Assembly: GCA_964571195.1 (NCBI GenBank) | Contig: CAZNAD010000004.1 | Coordinates: 62,001 to 126,000, forward strand | DNA from: PALSA-1006 sp964571195 | GTDB taxonomy: Bacteria > Pseudomonadota > Gammaproteobacteria > Burkholderiales > Gallionellaceae | Length of the DNA stretch: 64,000 nucleotides | Direction of reading: 5' to 3' | Shown: positions 42,309 to 51,210 of the stretch, piece by piece | Layout: every line of letters begins with the position of its first letter | Position numbering within the stretch: position 1 is the stretch's first letter | Position numbers and translations under genes: made by a program | Notes under the pieces: model-generated | Told to the model about the DNA's origin: nothing | The model's input: only the letters and a program-made list of their open reading frames with translations | Database searches by the model: none

Positions 42309-43280
42309 TCATTTTTCATTCAGTCCGAATAGCGCCAGTGCCCGCAGACACTCGGCGCGATGTGCTGCCCCTTGTTGTGGTGCGATATCTTTGCCTGCCA
42401 GCCGCAGGCCGTAATGCAGACCTTGTGTATCCGTATCCAGCACCCAGCGGGTAAGGATTTCCAGTTTGTGCTCGACGGAGGTCTGATTGAGCAACGATTC
42501 ATCCAGCCACAACTCGTTGCCTTGTTCTGCCGTGAATTGTTTGACCTGCAAGCCCTGCGCACGCGCCAGTGTCTTCCAGGCGATGCGGGGTAAAGCGTCG
42601 CCGGGTACGTAATCGCGCAGACCGGAAAAATCATCGTCCCCCGAACTCGTCAAACGTCCCCCGTTGCTCAGGCCGGACGTGGCCGGCAGCGGATATGGAG
42701 CTGACGGTTTGGGATAGACCAGGCCGCGCACGTCGAAATGGAGATAGGTCCAGGCGTGGAAAAGTCCGAGCGGGAATTCGGTGTGTAGGGTCAGGCGACC
42801 ACTATCCAGCCAGCCGCGATGGCCGGAGGGGAGGGGCAGCGTGATGGCGGTGACCTGCCGGGGCGGCAGGTCAAAGACATTGAGATGTCCGGCATCGTCA
42901 TGCAGGTGCAATTGATAGCGTTGCAGCGAGCCGGGATTATCGAAGTGAAAAACGAAACACACGTCTTCTCCTGCGAATACCGGCTCGACAGAACCGGCAT
43001 GGATCTTTAAACCGGCCATGTTGCGGAAGGTATACAACATGCTCAGGCCGCCGCTCGTGGCGAGCAGAAAGGTGAATGCGTAGCCCAGGCTCAGGTTGTA
43101 GTTGATGTCCCCCAGCAGCATGAGGATCAGCACGCAGGCGAAGCCGACACTACGGCGTGTGGGCAGGATGTAGATACGGCGCTGGTTGAGTATCACCGTG
43201 CCGGTTTCCACGGTACGGCGAAACGCCCAGTTGCGGAATCTTTGTCGGAATGAGTTGAGCACGGCTAGCATTCGGGCCAT
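42309..43280 (-). CDS. DUF58 domain protein
   Basis: A 323-residue membrane-anchored protein of the DUF58/YeaD2 family, normally working with MoxR and TgpA; the molecular role is unknown. Two hydrophobic segments lie at about 42-80, followed by a beta-rich stretch and the DUF58 core FSGLRDYVPGDALPRIAWKTLARAQGLQVKQF. The ATG at 43280 fits an AGGA ten bases upstream; the ATG three codons earlier is too close to it. It is the first gene of a minus-strand pair with the transglutaminase gene and is divergent from sdhC. Confidence 0.9.
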   Translation of the reverse strand: MARMLAVLNSFRQRFRNWAFRRTVETGTVILNQRRIYILPTRRSVGFACVLILMLLGDINYNLSLGYAFTFLLATSGGLSMLYTFRNMAGLKIHAGSVEPVFAGEDVCFVFHFDNPGSLQRYQLHLHDDAGHLNVFDLPPRQVTAITLPLPSGHRGWLDSGRLTLHTEFPLGLFHAWTYLHFDVRGLVYPKPSAPYPLPATSGLSNGGRLTSSGDDDFSGLRDYVPGDALPRIAWKTLARAQGLQVKQFTAEQGNELWLDESLLNQTSVEHKLEILTRWVLDTDTQGLHYGLRLAGKDIAPQQGAAHRAECLRALALFGLNEK

Positions 43281-43437
43281 CGTTGGCATTTCCTGGCGAT
43301 CTGCTCGAAAGGTGTCGAGGCGCTCGCGGGAGGATATTCTGGCATGAAATCAGGTGCAGGAGAGGAGCGCTCACCGATGCGGAGCCTGTCCATTATTAAA
43401 TTTTCCACAAACGGTTATTAATTTTTTGGAATCCGAG

Positions 43438-43465
43438 TTGCGCAAAAAATATCCGGGTGTAAGAT
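43438..43465 (+). promoter_or_regulatory. Candidate promoter of the sdh operon
   Basis: TTGCGC (43438-43443), 16-base spacer, TAAGAT (43460-43465), 27 bases before the sdhC start. AT-rich DNA upstream (43395-43430) may act as an UP element. Moderate match to sigma-70. Confidence 0.5.
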
Positions 43466-43492
43466 TGCGCATCGTTTTGCGAGTCGGTCACA

Positions 43493-43867
43493 ATGAATAA
43501 AAAACGCCCCAAGCACCTCGCCCTGCATCTCATCAAACTTCCCCTCGCCGGTTACGTCTCCATCCTGCATCGCATCAGCGGTGCGTTGCTGTTCCTGGCA
43601 TTGCCCGTGATGCTGTTGGCGCTACAGTACAGTTTGCGTTCGATCGAGACGTACACTCAGCTTGTGGACGTGTTGCAGCATCCGCTGAGCAAGCTGGTGT
43701 GGCTGGGGCTGTTGTGGGCGTTCTTGCATCATTTCTGTGCCGGTATCCGATATCTGGCCATCGATCTGCATTTGGCTTCCAGTCTGGCCAAAGCACGCGC
43801 CAGCAGCCGCTGGGTTCTAGGGGTGAGCCTGGCGCTCACGGTTCTGATCGGAGTGAAGCTATGTTGA
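43493..43867 (+). CDS. sdhC: Succinate dehydrogenase cytochrome b556 subunit
   Basis: Membrane anchor of complex II. 124 residues, three helices; HRISGALLFLALPVMLLALQ carries the SdhC family signature, and a haem-ligand histidine is in FLHHFCAGIRYLAIDLH. It opens the TCA operon. The end overlaps sdhD by 7 bases. Confidence 0.95.
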   Translation: MNKKRPKHLALHLIKLPLAGYVSILHRISGALLFLALPVMLLALQYSLRSIETYTQLVDVLQHPLSKLVWLGLLWAFLHHFCAGIRYLAIDLHLASSLAKARASSRWVLGVSLALTVLIGVKLC

Positions 43868-44208
43868 ATCGAGTGGTGACCGGGGCGCATTACGGTTTGC
43901 GCGATTGGCTTGCGCAACGCATCACTGCGCTGGTGATGGTGCTGTTCACAGTTTTTGTCGCGGTTTATCTGTTGTTGCAGCAGACGGTCGGTTATGACGT
44001 ATGGATAGGGTTGTTCGCCGATGATGTGGTGCGTTCCTTCGCATTGCTGTTCCTGCTCAGTCTGTTCTATCACGCATGGATCGGTGTGCGCGACATCGTG
44101 ATGGATTACGTCAAACCAGCCAGCGTCCGCTTGATCATCCATGTGGCAGTTTTGCTGGCCTTGTTGCTGTATGTGATCTGGTCGGTGCAAATACTTTGGG
44201 GTGTGTGA
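43861..44208 (+). CDS. sdhD: Succinate dehydrogenase membrane anchor subunit
   Basis: Second anchor of complex II, 115 residues with three helices. GAHYGLRDWLAQRITALVMVLF at the N-terminus and LFYHAWIGVRDIVMDYVKP in the centre (haem/quinone region) are typical. The ATG at 43861 lies inside the end of sdhC. Between it and sdhA there is a 57-base palindrome. Confidence 0.94.
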   Translation: MLNRVVTGAHYGLRDWLAQRITALVMVLFTVFVAVYLLLQQTVGYDVWIGLFADDVVRSFALLFLLSLFYHAWIGVRDIVMDYVKPASVRLIIHVAVLLALLLYVIWSVQILWGV

Positions 44209-44209
44209 T

Positions 44210-44266
44210 GTAGGAGCGGGCCATGCCCGCGAATGAAAAATAATCGCGGGCATGGCCCGCTCCTAC
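44210..44266. repeat. TAGGAGCG palindrome (REP-like), copy 2, between sdhD and sdhA
   Basis: Perfect 23-base arms at 44210-44232 and 44244-44266, loop of 11. The left arm starts GTAGGAGCGGGCCATGC. It sits inside the operon mRNA directly before the sdhA ribosome binding site and could stabilise the upstream message or tune expression of anchors against catalytic subunits. Confidence 0.88.
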
Positions 44267-44279
44267 ATGGAGATGAATA

Positions 44280-46043
44280 ATGGCAATAACTAAAAGAACA
44301 TTCGATGTGGTCGTGGTCGGTGCGGGCGGAGCCGGTATGCGCGCTGCTTTGCAGCTTTCTCAGGCGGGTTTGAAAGTGGCCGTGCTGTCCAAGGTGTTTC
44401 CGACGCGCTCGCATACGGTGGCGGCGCAGGGCGGTATCGCCGCTTCGCTGGGCAACGTCAAGGAAGACAACTGGCTGTGGCATATGTATGACACGGTAAA
44501 AGGCTCCGATTATCTGGGCGACCAAGATGCCATCGAATACATGTGCCGCGCCGCGCCCGAAGTGGTGTACGAGTTGGAGCATTTCGGTATGCCGTTCGAC
44601 CGCTTGGACAATGGCAAGATATACCAGCGCCCGTTCGGCGGGCACATGCAGGATTATGGCAAGGCACCGGTGGACAGGGCTTGTGCCGCTGCCGACCGTA
44701 CCGGCCATGCCTTGTTGCACACGCTGTATCAGCAGAACGTACAGGCCAACACCAACTTCTTCGTGGAGTGGATGGCGCTCGATTTGATCCGCGACGAGGA
44801 TGGTGATGTGCTGGGCGTGGTGGCGATGGAGATCGAGACCAGCGAGGTGATGATTTTGCATGCGCGTGCCACGCTGTTCGCCACCGGCGGCGCGGGGCGC
44901 ATCTTCGCCGCCAGCACCAATGCCTACATCAACACCGGCGACGGCCTCGGCATGGCTGCACGCGCGGGCATCCCGCTGGAGGACATGGAGTTCTTCCAGT
45001 TCCACCCGACCGGCGTGTACGGCGCGGGCGTACTGATCACCGAAGGTGTGCGCGGCGAGGGCGGCTATCTGGTGAACAAGGACGGTGAGCGTTTCATGCC
45101 GCGTTATGCACCGACCGCCAAAGACCTGGCCAGCCGCGACGTGGTGTCGCGTGCGATGGCGACTGAGATCAAGGAAGGGCGCGGCTGCGGCCCTAAAGGC
45201 GATCACGTGCTGCTCAAGCTCGACCACTTGGGTGATGACGTGATCCGCCACCGTCTGCCGGGTATCCGCGACATCGCGCTCAAGTTTGCCCATGTCGATC
45301 CGGCCCACGCACCTATCCCCGTCGTGCCGACCGCGCACTACATGATGGGCGGCATCCCGACCAATTATCACGGTCAGGTCGTTGCTCCGCACCGCACCGC
45401 GCCGGAAGACGTGGTGCAGGGTTTCTATGCGGTGGGCGAATGCGCCTGTGTCTCGGTACACGGTGCGAACCGGCTGGGTTGCAATTCGCTGCTCGACCTC
45501 ATCGTGTTCGGGCGTGCCGCCGGACGTCAGATCATCGAAGACCTCAAGCTCAATCCGCATCACAAGCCTTTGCCCGCCGATGCAACCGATAGGCCGCTGG
45601 CGCGATTGGCGCGGCTGGAAAATCAGAAGCAGGGAGAGCGGGTGGCCGAAGTGGGAGCGGACATGCGCCATGTGATGCAGACCCACTGCGGTGTGTTCCG
45701 TTTCCCAGACCTGCTGTCCGAGGGGGTGACAAAGATCCGCGAAGTCGCCGAGCGCGCCAAGAACACCGTCATCACCGACCAGAGCAAAGTGTTCAACACC
45801 GCACGCGTGGAAGCGTTGGAGCTGGATAACCTGATCGAGGTCGCACAAGCCACCATGATTGCGGCGGCGGCGCGCGAAGAAAGCCGTGGCGCCCATGCCC
45901 GCGACGATTTCCCCGAACGCGACGACAAGAAATGGTTGAAGCACTCTTTGTTCTACAGTGAAGGACAACGTCTGGATTACAAGCCCGTGCGCCTGAAACC
46001 GCTCACGGTGGAATCGTTCCCGCTCAAAGCGCGCGTTTATTAG
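44280..46043 (+). CDS. sdhA: Succinate dehydrogenase flavoprotein subunit
   Basis: Catalytic subunit of complex II, oxidising succinate to fumarate with covalent FAD. 587 residues; FAD-binding VVVGAGGAGMRAALQL, flavinylated histidine in RSHTVAAQGGIAASLGN, substrate residues in FHPTGVYGAG and the late HGANRLGCNSLLDLIVFGRAAG. It needs SdhE, encoded downstream, for flavinylation. Confidence 0.98.
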   Translation: MAITKRTFDVVVVGAGGAGMRAALQLSQAGLKVAVLSKVFPTRSHTVAAQGGIAASLGNVKEDNWLWHMYDTVKGSDYLGDQDAIEYMCRAAPEVVYELEHFGMPFDRLDNGKIYQRPFGGHMQDYGKAPVDRACAAADRTGHALLHTLYQQNVQANTNFFVEWMALDLIRDEDGDVLGVVAMEIETSEVMILHARATLFATGGAGRIFAASTNAYINTGDGLGMAARAGIPLEDMEFFQFHPTGVYGAGVLITEGVRGEGGYLVNKDGERFMPRYAPTAKDLASRDVVSRAMATEIKEGRGCGPKGDHVLLKLDHLGDDVIRHRLPGIRDIALKFAHVDPAHAPIPVVPTAHYMMGGIPTNYHGQVVAPHRTAPEDVVQGFYAVGECACVSVHGANRLGCNSLLDLIVFGRAAGRQIIEDLKLNPHHKPLPADATDRPLARLARLENQKQGERVAEVGADMRHVMQTHCGVFRFPDLLSEGVTKIREVAERAKNTVITDQSKVFNTARVEALELDNLIEVAQATMIAAAAREESRGAHARDDFPERDDKKWLKHSLFYSEGQRLDYKPVRLKPLTVESFPLKARVY

Positions 46044-46053
46044 GAGCGACAAG

Positions 46054-46749
46054 ATGAAATTCAAAATCTATCGCTACAACCCCGACACCGATGTGTCGCC
46101 CTACATGCAGGACTACGACCTCAAATTCGAGGCGGGTGATGCGATGTTGCTGGACGCGCTGATGATGTTGCGCGAACAGGACGATAGTATCGGTTTCCGC
46201 AAGTCCTGCCGCGAAGGTGTATGCGGTTCGGATGCGATGAATATCAACGGGCGCAACGGTCTGGCCTGTGTCACGCCGCTGTCTTCGCTCAAGCAACCCA
46301 TCGAGATCCGTCCCTTGCCGGGATTGCCCGTCATCCGCGATTTGATCGTGGACATGTCGCAGTTCTTCAAGCAATACCACTCGATCAAGCCGTATCTGGT
46401 CAACAACGATCCGCCCCCGGAGACCGAGCGCCTGCAATCGCCCAAAGACCGCGCCGAACTGGATGGCTTGTATGAATGTATCCTGTGCGGCTGCTGCACG
46501 ACGGCTTGTCCGTCGTTCTGGTGGAACCCGGACAAGTTCGTCGGCCCCTCCGGCTTGTTGCAGGCTTATCGTTTCATCGCCGATACGCGCGATCAGGCCA
46601 CGGCGGAGCGCTTGGATAATCTGGAAGACCCGTATCGACTGTTCCGCTGCCACACCATCATGAACTGCGTGGATGTGTGCCCGAAAGAGCTGAATCCGAC
46701 CGAAGCCATCGGTAAGATCAAGGACATGATGGTGAAGCGGATCGTATGA
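46054..46749 (+). CDS. sdhB: Succinate dehydrogenase iron-sulfur subunit
   Basis: Electron-transfer subunit, 231 residues. The 2Fe-2S cysteines are in CREGVCGSDAMNINGRNGLAC, the 4Fe-4S and 3Fe-4S cysteines in CILCGCCTTACPS and CHTIMNCVDVCPK. It overlaps sdhE by ATGA. Confidence 0.98.
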   Translation: MKFKIYRYNPDTDVSPYMQDYDLKFEAGDAMLLDALMMLREQDDSIGFRKSCREGVCGSDAMNINGRNGLACVTPLSSLKQPIEIRPLPGLPVIRDLIVDMSQFFKQYHSIKPYLVNNDPPPETERLQSPKDRAELDGLYECILCGCCTTACPSFWWNPDKFVGPSGLLQAYRFIADTRDQATAERLDNLEDPYRLFRCHTIMNCVDVCPKELNPTEAIGKIKDMMVKRIV

Positions 46750-47006
46750 CGCCAGCTTGCGTCACGCCCGACTCTGCGGAGCTGGCGCGCTTGAAATGGC
46801 GCTGCCGTCGCGGACTGCTGGAGCTGGATATCGTGCTGGGACGTTTTGTGGAACGGCAGTATGCCGGTCTGGATGCGGCAGGAAAAATCGAGTTCGATGT
46901 CTTGTTGGACCTGCCGGATACCTCGCTGTGGGATAGAATCACCGGCAAGGAGCCTGCCGAACACGAGGCTCAAAAAAAGATGCTGGAATTGATCAATGCG
47001 GTGTAG
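46746..47006 (+). CDS. sdhE: FAD assembly factor SdhE
   Basis: Small helical protein that helps attach FAD to SdhA. 86 residues; the RGxxE motif is in KWRCRRGLLELDIVLGRFV (Arg-Gly-Leu-Leu-Glu). Its stop codon TAG lies within a solitary half of the TAGGAGCG palindrome, so the gene end was probably shaped by that repeat. Confidence 0.94.
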   Translation: MTPACVTPDSAELARLKWRCRRGLLELDIVLGRFVERQYAGLDAAGKIEFDVLLDLPDTSLWDRITGKEPAEHEAQKKMLELINAV

Positions 47007-47020
47007 GAGCGGGCCATGCC
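47003..47020 (+). repeat. Solitary half of the TAGGAGCG palindrome
   Basis: Eighteen bases, GTAGGAGCGGGCCATGCC, identical to the left arm of copy 2 (44210-44227). No right arm follows. It contains the sdhE stop codon and an ATG that is in frame with gltA but is not its best start. Confidence 0.75.
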
Positions 47021-47045
47021 AGCTTTTACAAAAGGGGAGAAGAAC

Positions 47046-48332
47046 ATGGAACAAAAACGGATGGCAACGCTGACGTTGGATGACGGACGCAGCATCGAAT
47101 TACCTATTTTGTCGGGCACCCTCGGGCCGGATGTGGTGGATATGCGGACCTTGAACAAACTGGGTGTGTTCACCTACGACCCCGCCTTCTTTGCCACTGC
47201 GAGCTGCACTTCGGCCATCACCTTCATTGATGGTGACGCGGGTCTGCTTTATTACCGTGGATATCCCATCGAACAATTGGCGGAGCAGTCGGACTTTCTG
47301 GAGGTGTGTTACCTGTTGCTGAACGGCGAGTTGCCATCGGCCCAGCAAAAGGACGAGTTCAGGGACATCATCACCCATCACACCATGGTGCACGACCAGT
47401 TGGCGCGTTTCTTCAACGGCTTCCGCCGCGACGCGCATCCGATGGCGGTGATGGTCGGGGTGGTTGGCGCGCTGTCGGCGTTCTACCATGACTCGCTGGA
47501 TATCAATAACCCGCAGCACCGCGAGATTTCCGCGCACCGGCTGTTGGCCAAGGTGCCGACACTGGCGGCGATGGCCTATAAATACAATGTCGGTGAGCCG
47601 TTCATTTATCCGAAGAATAAGTTCAGTTATGTCGAAAACTTCATGTACATGATGTTCGGCACACCGGCTGAGGACTATGTGCCGAACCCGGTGCTGGTGC
47701 GTGCACTGGAGCGTATCTTCATCCTGCATGCCGACCATGAACAGAATGCATCCACCTCGACCGTGCGTCTGGCTGGTTCCAGCGGGGCGAACCCGTTCGC
47801 CTGCGTGGCTTCCGGTATCGCCGCCTTGTGGGGGCCGGCACACGGCGGTGCCAACGAGGCCGCACTCAAGATGCTGGAAGAGATCGGCGATGTGTCGCGC
47901 GTGAAGGAATACGTGCAGGGTGTGAAAGACAAGAAATACAAACTGATGGGCTTCGGTCACCGCGTGTACAAGAACATGGATCCGCGCGCGTCGGTGATGC
48001 GCCAGACCTGCTACGAGGTGCTCAAGGAGCTCAAGCTGGAAAACAACAAGCTGTTCGAGCTGGCGATGGAACTGGAAAAGACCGCGTTGAGTGATCCGTA
48101 TTTCATTGAACGTAAGCTGTATCCCAACGTGGATTTCTATTCCGGTATCGTGCTGCGCGCCATCGGTATCCCGACCAATATGTTCACGGTGATCTTCGCC
48201 CTAGCGCGCACCATAGGCTGGGTATCGCAATGGAACGAGATGATCGCCGATGCAGAGCACAAGATCGGCCGCCCGCGCCAGTTGTATCAGGGGGCGACCA
48301 AACGCGACTTTGTGCCGATGAAAAAACGTTGA
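47046..48332 (+). CDS. gltA: Citrate synthase (type II, hexameric)
   Basis: Condenses oxaloacetate and acetyl-CoA to citrate. 428 residues; active histidines in WGPAHGGANEAALKML and GFGHRVYKNMDPRA, catalytic Asp in the C-terminal NVDFYSGIVLRAIGIP. The ATG at 47046 follows AAAGGGGAG; an upstream in-frame ATG at 47016 falls in the palindrome half. Gram-negative type II enzymes are NADH-inhibited. Next gene sucA starts 10 bases after its stop. Confidence 0.97.
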   Translation: MEQKRMATLTLDDGRSIELPILSGTLGPDVVDMRTLNKLGVFTYDPAFFATASCTSAITFIDGDAGLLYYRGYPIEQLAEQSDFLEVCYLLLNGELPSAQQKDEFRDIITHHTMVHDQLARFFNGFRRDAHPMAVMVGVVGALSAFYHDSLDINNPQHREISAHRLLAKVPTLAAMAYKYNVGEPFIYPKNKFSYVENFMYMMFGTPAEDYVPNPVLVRALERIFILHADHEQNASTSTVRLAGSSGANPFACVASGIAALWGPAHGGANEAALKMLEEIGDVSRVKEYVQGVKDKKYKLMGFGHRVYKNMDPRASVMRQTCYEVLKELKLENNKLFELAMELEKTALSDPYFIERKLYPNVDFYSGIVLRAIGIPTNMFTVIFALARTIGWVSQWNEMIADAEHKIGRPRQLYQGATKRDFVPMKKR

Positions 48333-48342
48333 GGATGATGCC

Positions 48343-51210
48343 TTGAACGAGCCGGTGAACTTTCTGAAATTGATGCAGGACAGCTCCATGCTGTTCGGTG
48401 GCAACAATGTGTTCATCGAGGGCTTGTACGAGGACTATCTGCGTGATCCGGCCAGTGTGCCGGTCGAGTGGCGCACCTATTTCGACAAACTGGTCGCCAG
48501 TGCCAAGACGACCGATGTGGCGCATAGCCAGATACAGCGCAATTTTGCGGCCTTGCCAGCCAGCGCTGCCTCCCCCGCGCTACAGACGGACGAGTCGCGC
48601 AAACAGGCGTCGGTGTTGCAACTCATCAACGCACATCGTTTTCTCGGTGTGCGTGTTGCCGATCTTGATCCGCTCAAGCGGCATGCCAAGCCGCAGATCG
48701 CCGAGCTGAATCCGGCCTATTACAACCTCGATCAAGCCGATCTCGACACCACTTTCAGCACCGGTTCGCTGGTGGGCGGGGCGCGCATGACCTTGCGCGA
48801 GATTCTTCAACGGCTCAAACGCATCTATTGCGGTAGTGTCGGTGCCGAATACATGTACATCAGCGATATCGCGCAGAAGCGCTGGATACAGAACCGACTG
48901 GAAGGGACCAGCGGTGAGCCGCATTATGCGACCGAGACACGGAAGCGCATCCTCGAGCGATTGACCGCCGCCGAGGGACTGGAGCGTTATCTGCACACCA
49001 AATACGTCGGACAGAAACGATTTTCACTGGAAGGCGGCGAGACATTGATCCCGTTGTTGCACCATCTGTTGCAGCGTGCGGGCGAACAGGGCGTGAAAGA
49101 GACCGTGATCGGTATGGCGCACCGCGGGCGGTTGAACGTGCTGGTCAACACGCTGGGCAAGTTGCCCAAGGTGTTGTTCGCCGAATTCGAGGGTGTGCAT
49201 CTCGAACATCTCACTTCAGGAGACGTGAAATATCACCAGGGATTCTCGTCCGACATCGGTACGCCGGGCGGGCCTATGCACCTGACGTTGGCCTTCAATC
49301 CCTCGCATCTGGAAATCGTCAATCCGGTGGTTGAGGGGTCGGTGCGCGCGCGCCAGCACCGGCGCAAAGACTATCAGGGCAAACAGGTGTTGCCGGTGTT
49401 GCTACACGGCGATGCCGCTTTTGCCGGACAGGGCGTGAACCAGGAGACCTTCAATCTGTCACAGACGCGCGGCTACCGTACCGGCGGTACGGTGCACATC
49501 GTCATCAACAACCAGATCGGTTTCACCACCTCGGATGCGCGCGATACGCGCTCCTCGCTGTATTGCACCGATGTGGCCAAGATGATCGATGCCCCCATCT
49601 TCCACGTCAATGCCGACGATCCGGAGGCGGTGATGTTCATCACCGAACTGGCGTTCGATTTCCGTATGCAGTTCGGCAAAGACGTGGTCATCGACATGGT
49701 GTGCTTCCGCAAATTGGGGCACAACGAACAGGATGAGCCGCTGGTCACGCAACCGTTCATGTACCGCTATATCAACCAGCATCCGGGGACACGCGCTTTG
49801 TATGCGCAACGTCTGGTGGAGCAGGGCATATTGGCGGCGGACGAGCCGGAGCGTATGGTCGCGGACTATCGCCGGGCGATGGACGAGGGGCGCGACCCGC
49901 TACAGGCAGCGCTGGTCGGGCACAGACACGAATTCGGGGTCAGTTGGGCCAAGTACAAGGCTGACGTTCCGTGGCACTTATCAGTGGAAACGGCGGTTCC
50001 CCGTGCCAGATTGCAGCAACTGGCCGAACGGCTGGTGTCGATACCGGAGAATTTCAAACTGCACTCCCGCGTCGAGAAGATCATTGCCGACCGTATCGCG
50101 ATGGGCAAAGGCGAGCTGGCGCTGGATTGGGGCATGGCCGAGAACCTGGCTTATGCCAGCTTGGTAACGGAAGGTTATCCGATCCGCCTGTCCGGCGAGG
50201 ATTGCGGGCGCGGGACCTTCTTCCATCGCCATGCCGTATTGCACGACCAGAATCGGGTGCGGTTCGATCAGGGCTACCACATCCCCCTACAGAACATCGC
50301 GCCGGATCAGGCCGACTTCATCGTTATAGATTCCATCCTGTCGGAAGAGGCCGTGCTGGGCTTCGAGTACGGCTATGCCACTGCGGAACCGGATACCTTG
50401 ACCATCTGGGAGGCGCAGTTCGGCGATTTCGCCAACGGCGCACAGGTGGTCATCGACCAGTTCATCACTTCCGGCGAGGCCAAGTGGGGCAGGTTGTGCG
50501 GTTTGACCATGCTGCTGCCGCACGGTTACGAAGGGCAGGGGCCGGAGCACTCATCGGGACGCATCGAGCGTTATTTGCAACTGTGTGCCGATTACAACAT
50601 CCAGGTGTGCGTGCCTTCCAATGCCGCGCAGATATTCCATCTGTTGCGCCGTCAGATGCTGCATCCGTCGCGCAAACCGCTCATCGTGTTCACCCCCAAG
50701 AGCCTGTTGCGCAGCAAGGATGCCGCTTCGCCACTGGACGATCTGTGCACGGGACGTTTCCAGCCGGTCATTCCCGAGATCGATGCGCTGGAGGCGGGCA
50801 AGGTACGCCGCATCATCGCCTGTAGCGGCAAGGTGTATTACGACCTGCTCAAGGCGCGACGCGAGCGCGGTATCACCGACATGGCAGTCGTTCGTATCGA
50901 ACAACTCTATCCCTTCCCGCATGACGATTTCACCGCGCAGATCGACGCCTACCCGAATGCGACCGAGGTCGTATGGTGCCAGGAAGAGCCGGGTAACCAG
51001 GGTGCATGGCACCGCATCCAGCATTACCTGTTGCGCCACATGCGCAAAGGTATGCGCCTCGATTACGCTTTGCGCTCGTCTTCCGCCTCCCCTGCGGCGG
51101 GTTATCTTGCGGTGCATAACGAACAACAGAAAGCGGTGATCGAGGCCGCGTTCAGACCCGATCTCGATGTGAAGAACAAACCAGGAGCAAATAAACATGA
51201 GCATCATTGA
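48343..51210 (+). CDS. sucA: 2-oxoglutarate dehydrogenase E1 component
   Basis: Thiamine-diphosphate-dependent decarboxylase of the oxoglutarate dehydrogenase complex. 955 residues; IGMAHRGRLNVLVNTLGK, GDAAFAGQGVNQETFNLS and the ThDP motif region with GGTVHIVINNQIGFTTSD are clear. The N-terminal tail (NEPVNFLKLMQDSSMLFGGNNVFIEGLYEDYL) is the E2-binding segment. It starts with TTG at 48343 after GAGG, which may limit its translation relative to neighbours. It overlaps sucB by 14 bases. Confidence 0.97.
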   Translation: MNEPVNFLKLMQDSSMLFGGNNVFIEGLYEDYLRDPASVPVEWRTYFDKLVASAKTTDVAHSQIQRNFAALPASAASPALQTDESRKQASVLQLINAHRFLGVRVADLDPLKRHAKPQIAELNPAYYNLDQADLDTTFSTGSLVGGARMTLREILQRLKRIYCGSVGAEYMYISDIAQKRWIQNRLEGTSGEPHYATETRKRILERLTAAEGLERYLHTKYVGQKRFSLEGGETLIPLLHHLLQRAGEQGVKETVIGMAHRGRLNVLVNTLGKLPKVLFAEFEGVHLEHLTSGDVKYHQGFSSDIGTPGGPMHLTLAFNPSHLEIVNPVVEGSVRARQHRRKDYQGKQVLPVLLHGDAAFAGQGVNQETFNLSQTRGYRTGGTVHIVINNQIGFTTSDARDTRSSLYCTDVAKMIDAPIFHVNADDPEAVMFITELAFDFRMQFGKDVVIDMVCFRKLGHNEQDEPLVTQPFMYRYINQHPGTRALYAQRLVEQGILAADEPERMVADYRRAMDEGRDPLQAALVGHRHEFGVSWAKYKADVPWHLSVETAVPRARLQQLAERLVSIPENFKLHSRVEKIIADRIAMGKGELALDWGMAENLAYASLVTEGYPIRLSGEDCGRGTFFHRHAVLHDQNRVRFDQGYHIPLQNIAPDQADFIVIDSILSEEAVLGFEYGYATAEPDTLTIWEAQFGDFANGAQVVIDQFITSGEAKWGRLCGLTMLLPHGYEGQGPEHSSGRIERYLQLCADYNIQVCVPSNAAQIFHLLRRQMLHPSRKPLIVFTPKSLLRSKDAASPLDDLCTGRFQPVIPEIDALEAGKVRRIIACSGKVYYDLLKARRERGITDMAVVRIEQLYPFPHDDFTAQIDAYPNATEVVWCQEEPGNQGAWHRIQHYLLRHMRKGMRLDYALRSSSASPAAGYLAVHNEQQKAVIEAAFRPDLDVKNKPGANKHEHH

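Noticed and set aside
44106..46064. A 652-codon open frame antisense to sdhA
   Set aside because: sdhA is unmistakable on the plus strand. The reverse frame is histidine-rich shadow sequence from GC-skewed codons, with no domain and no start signal.
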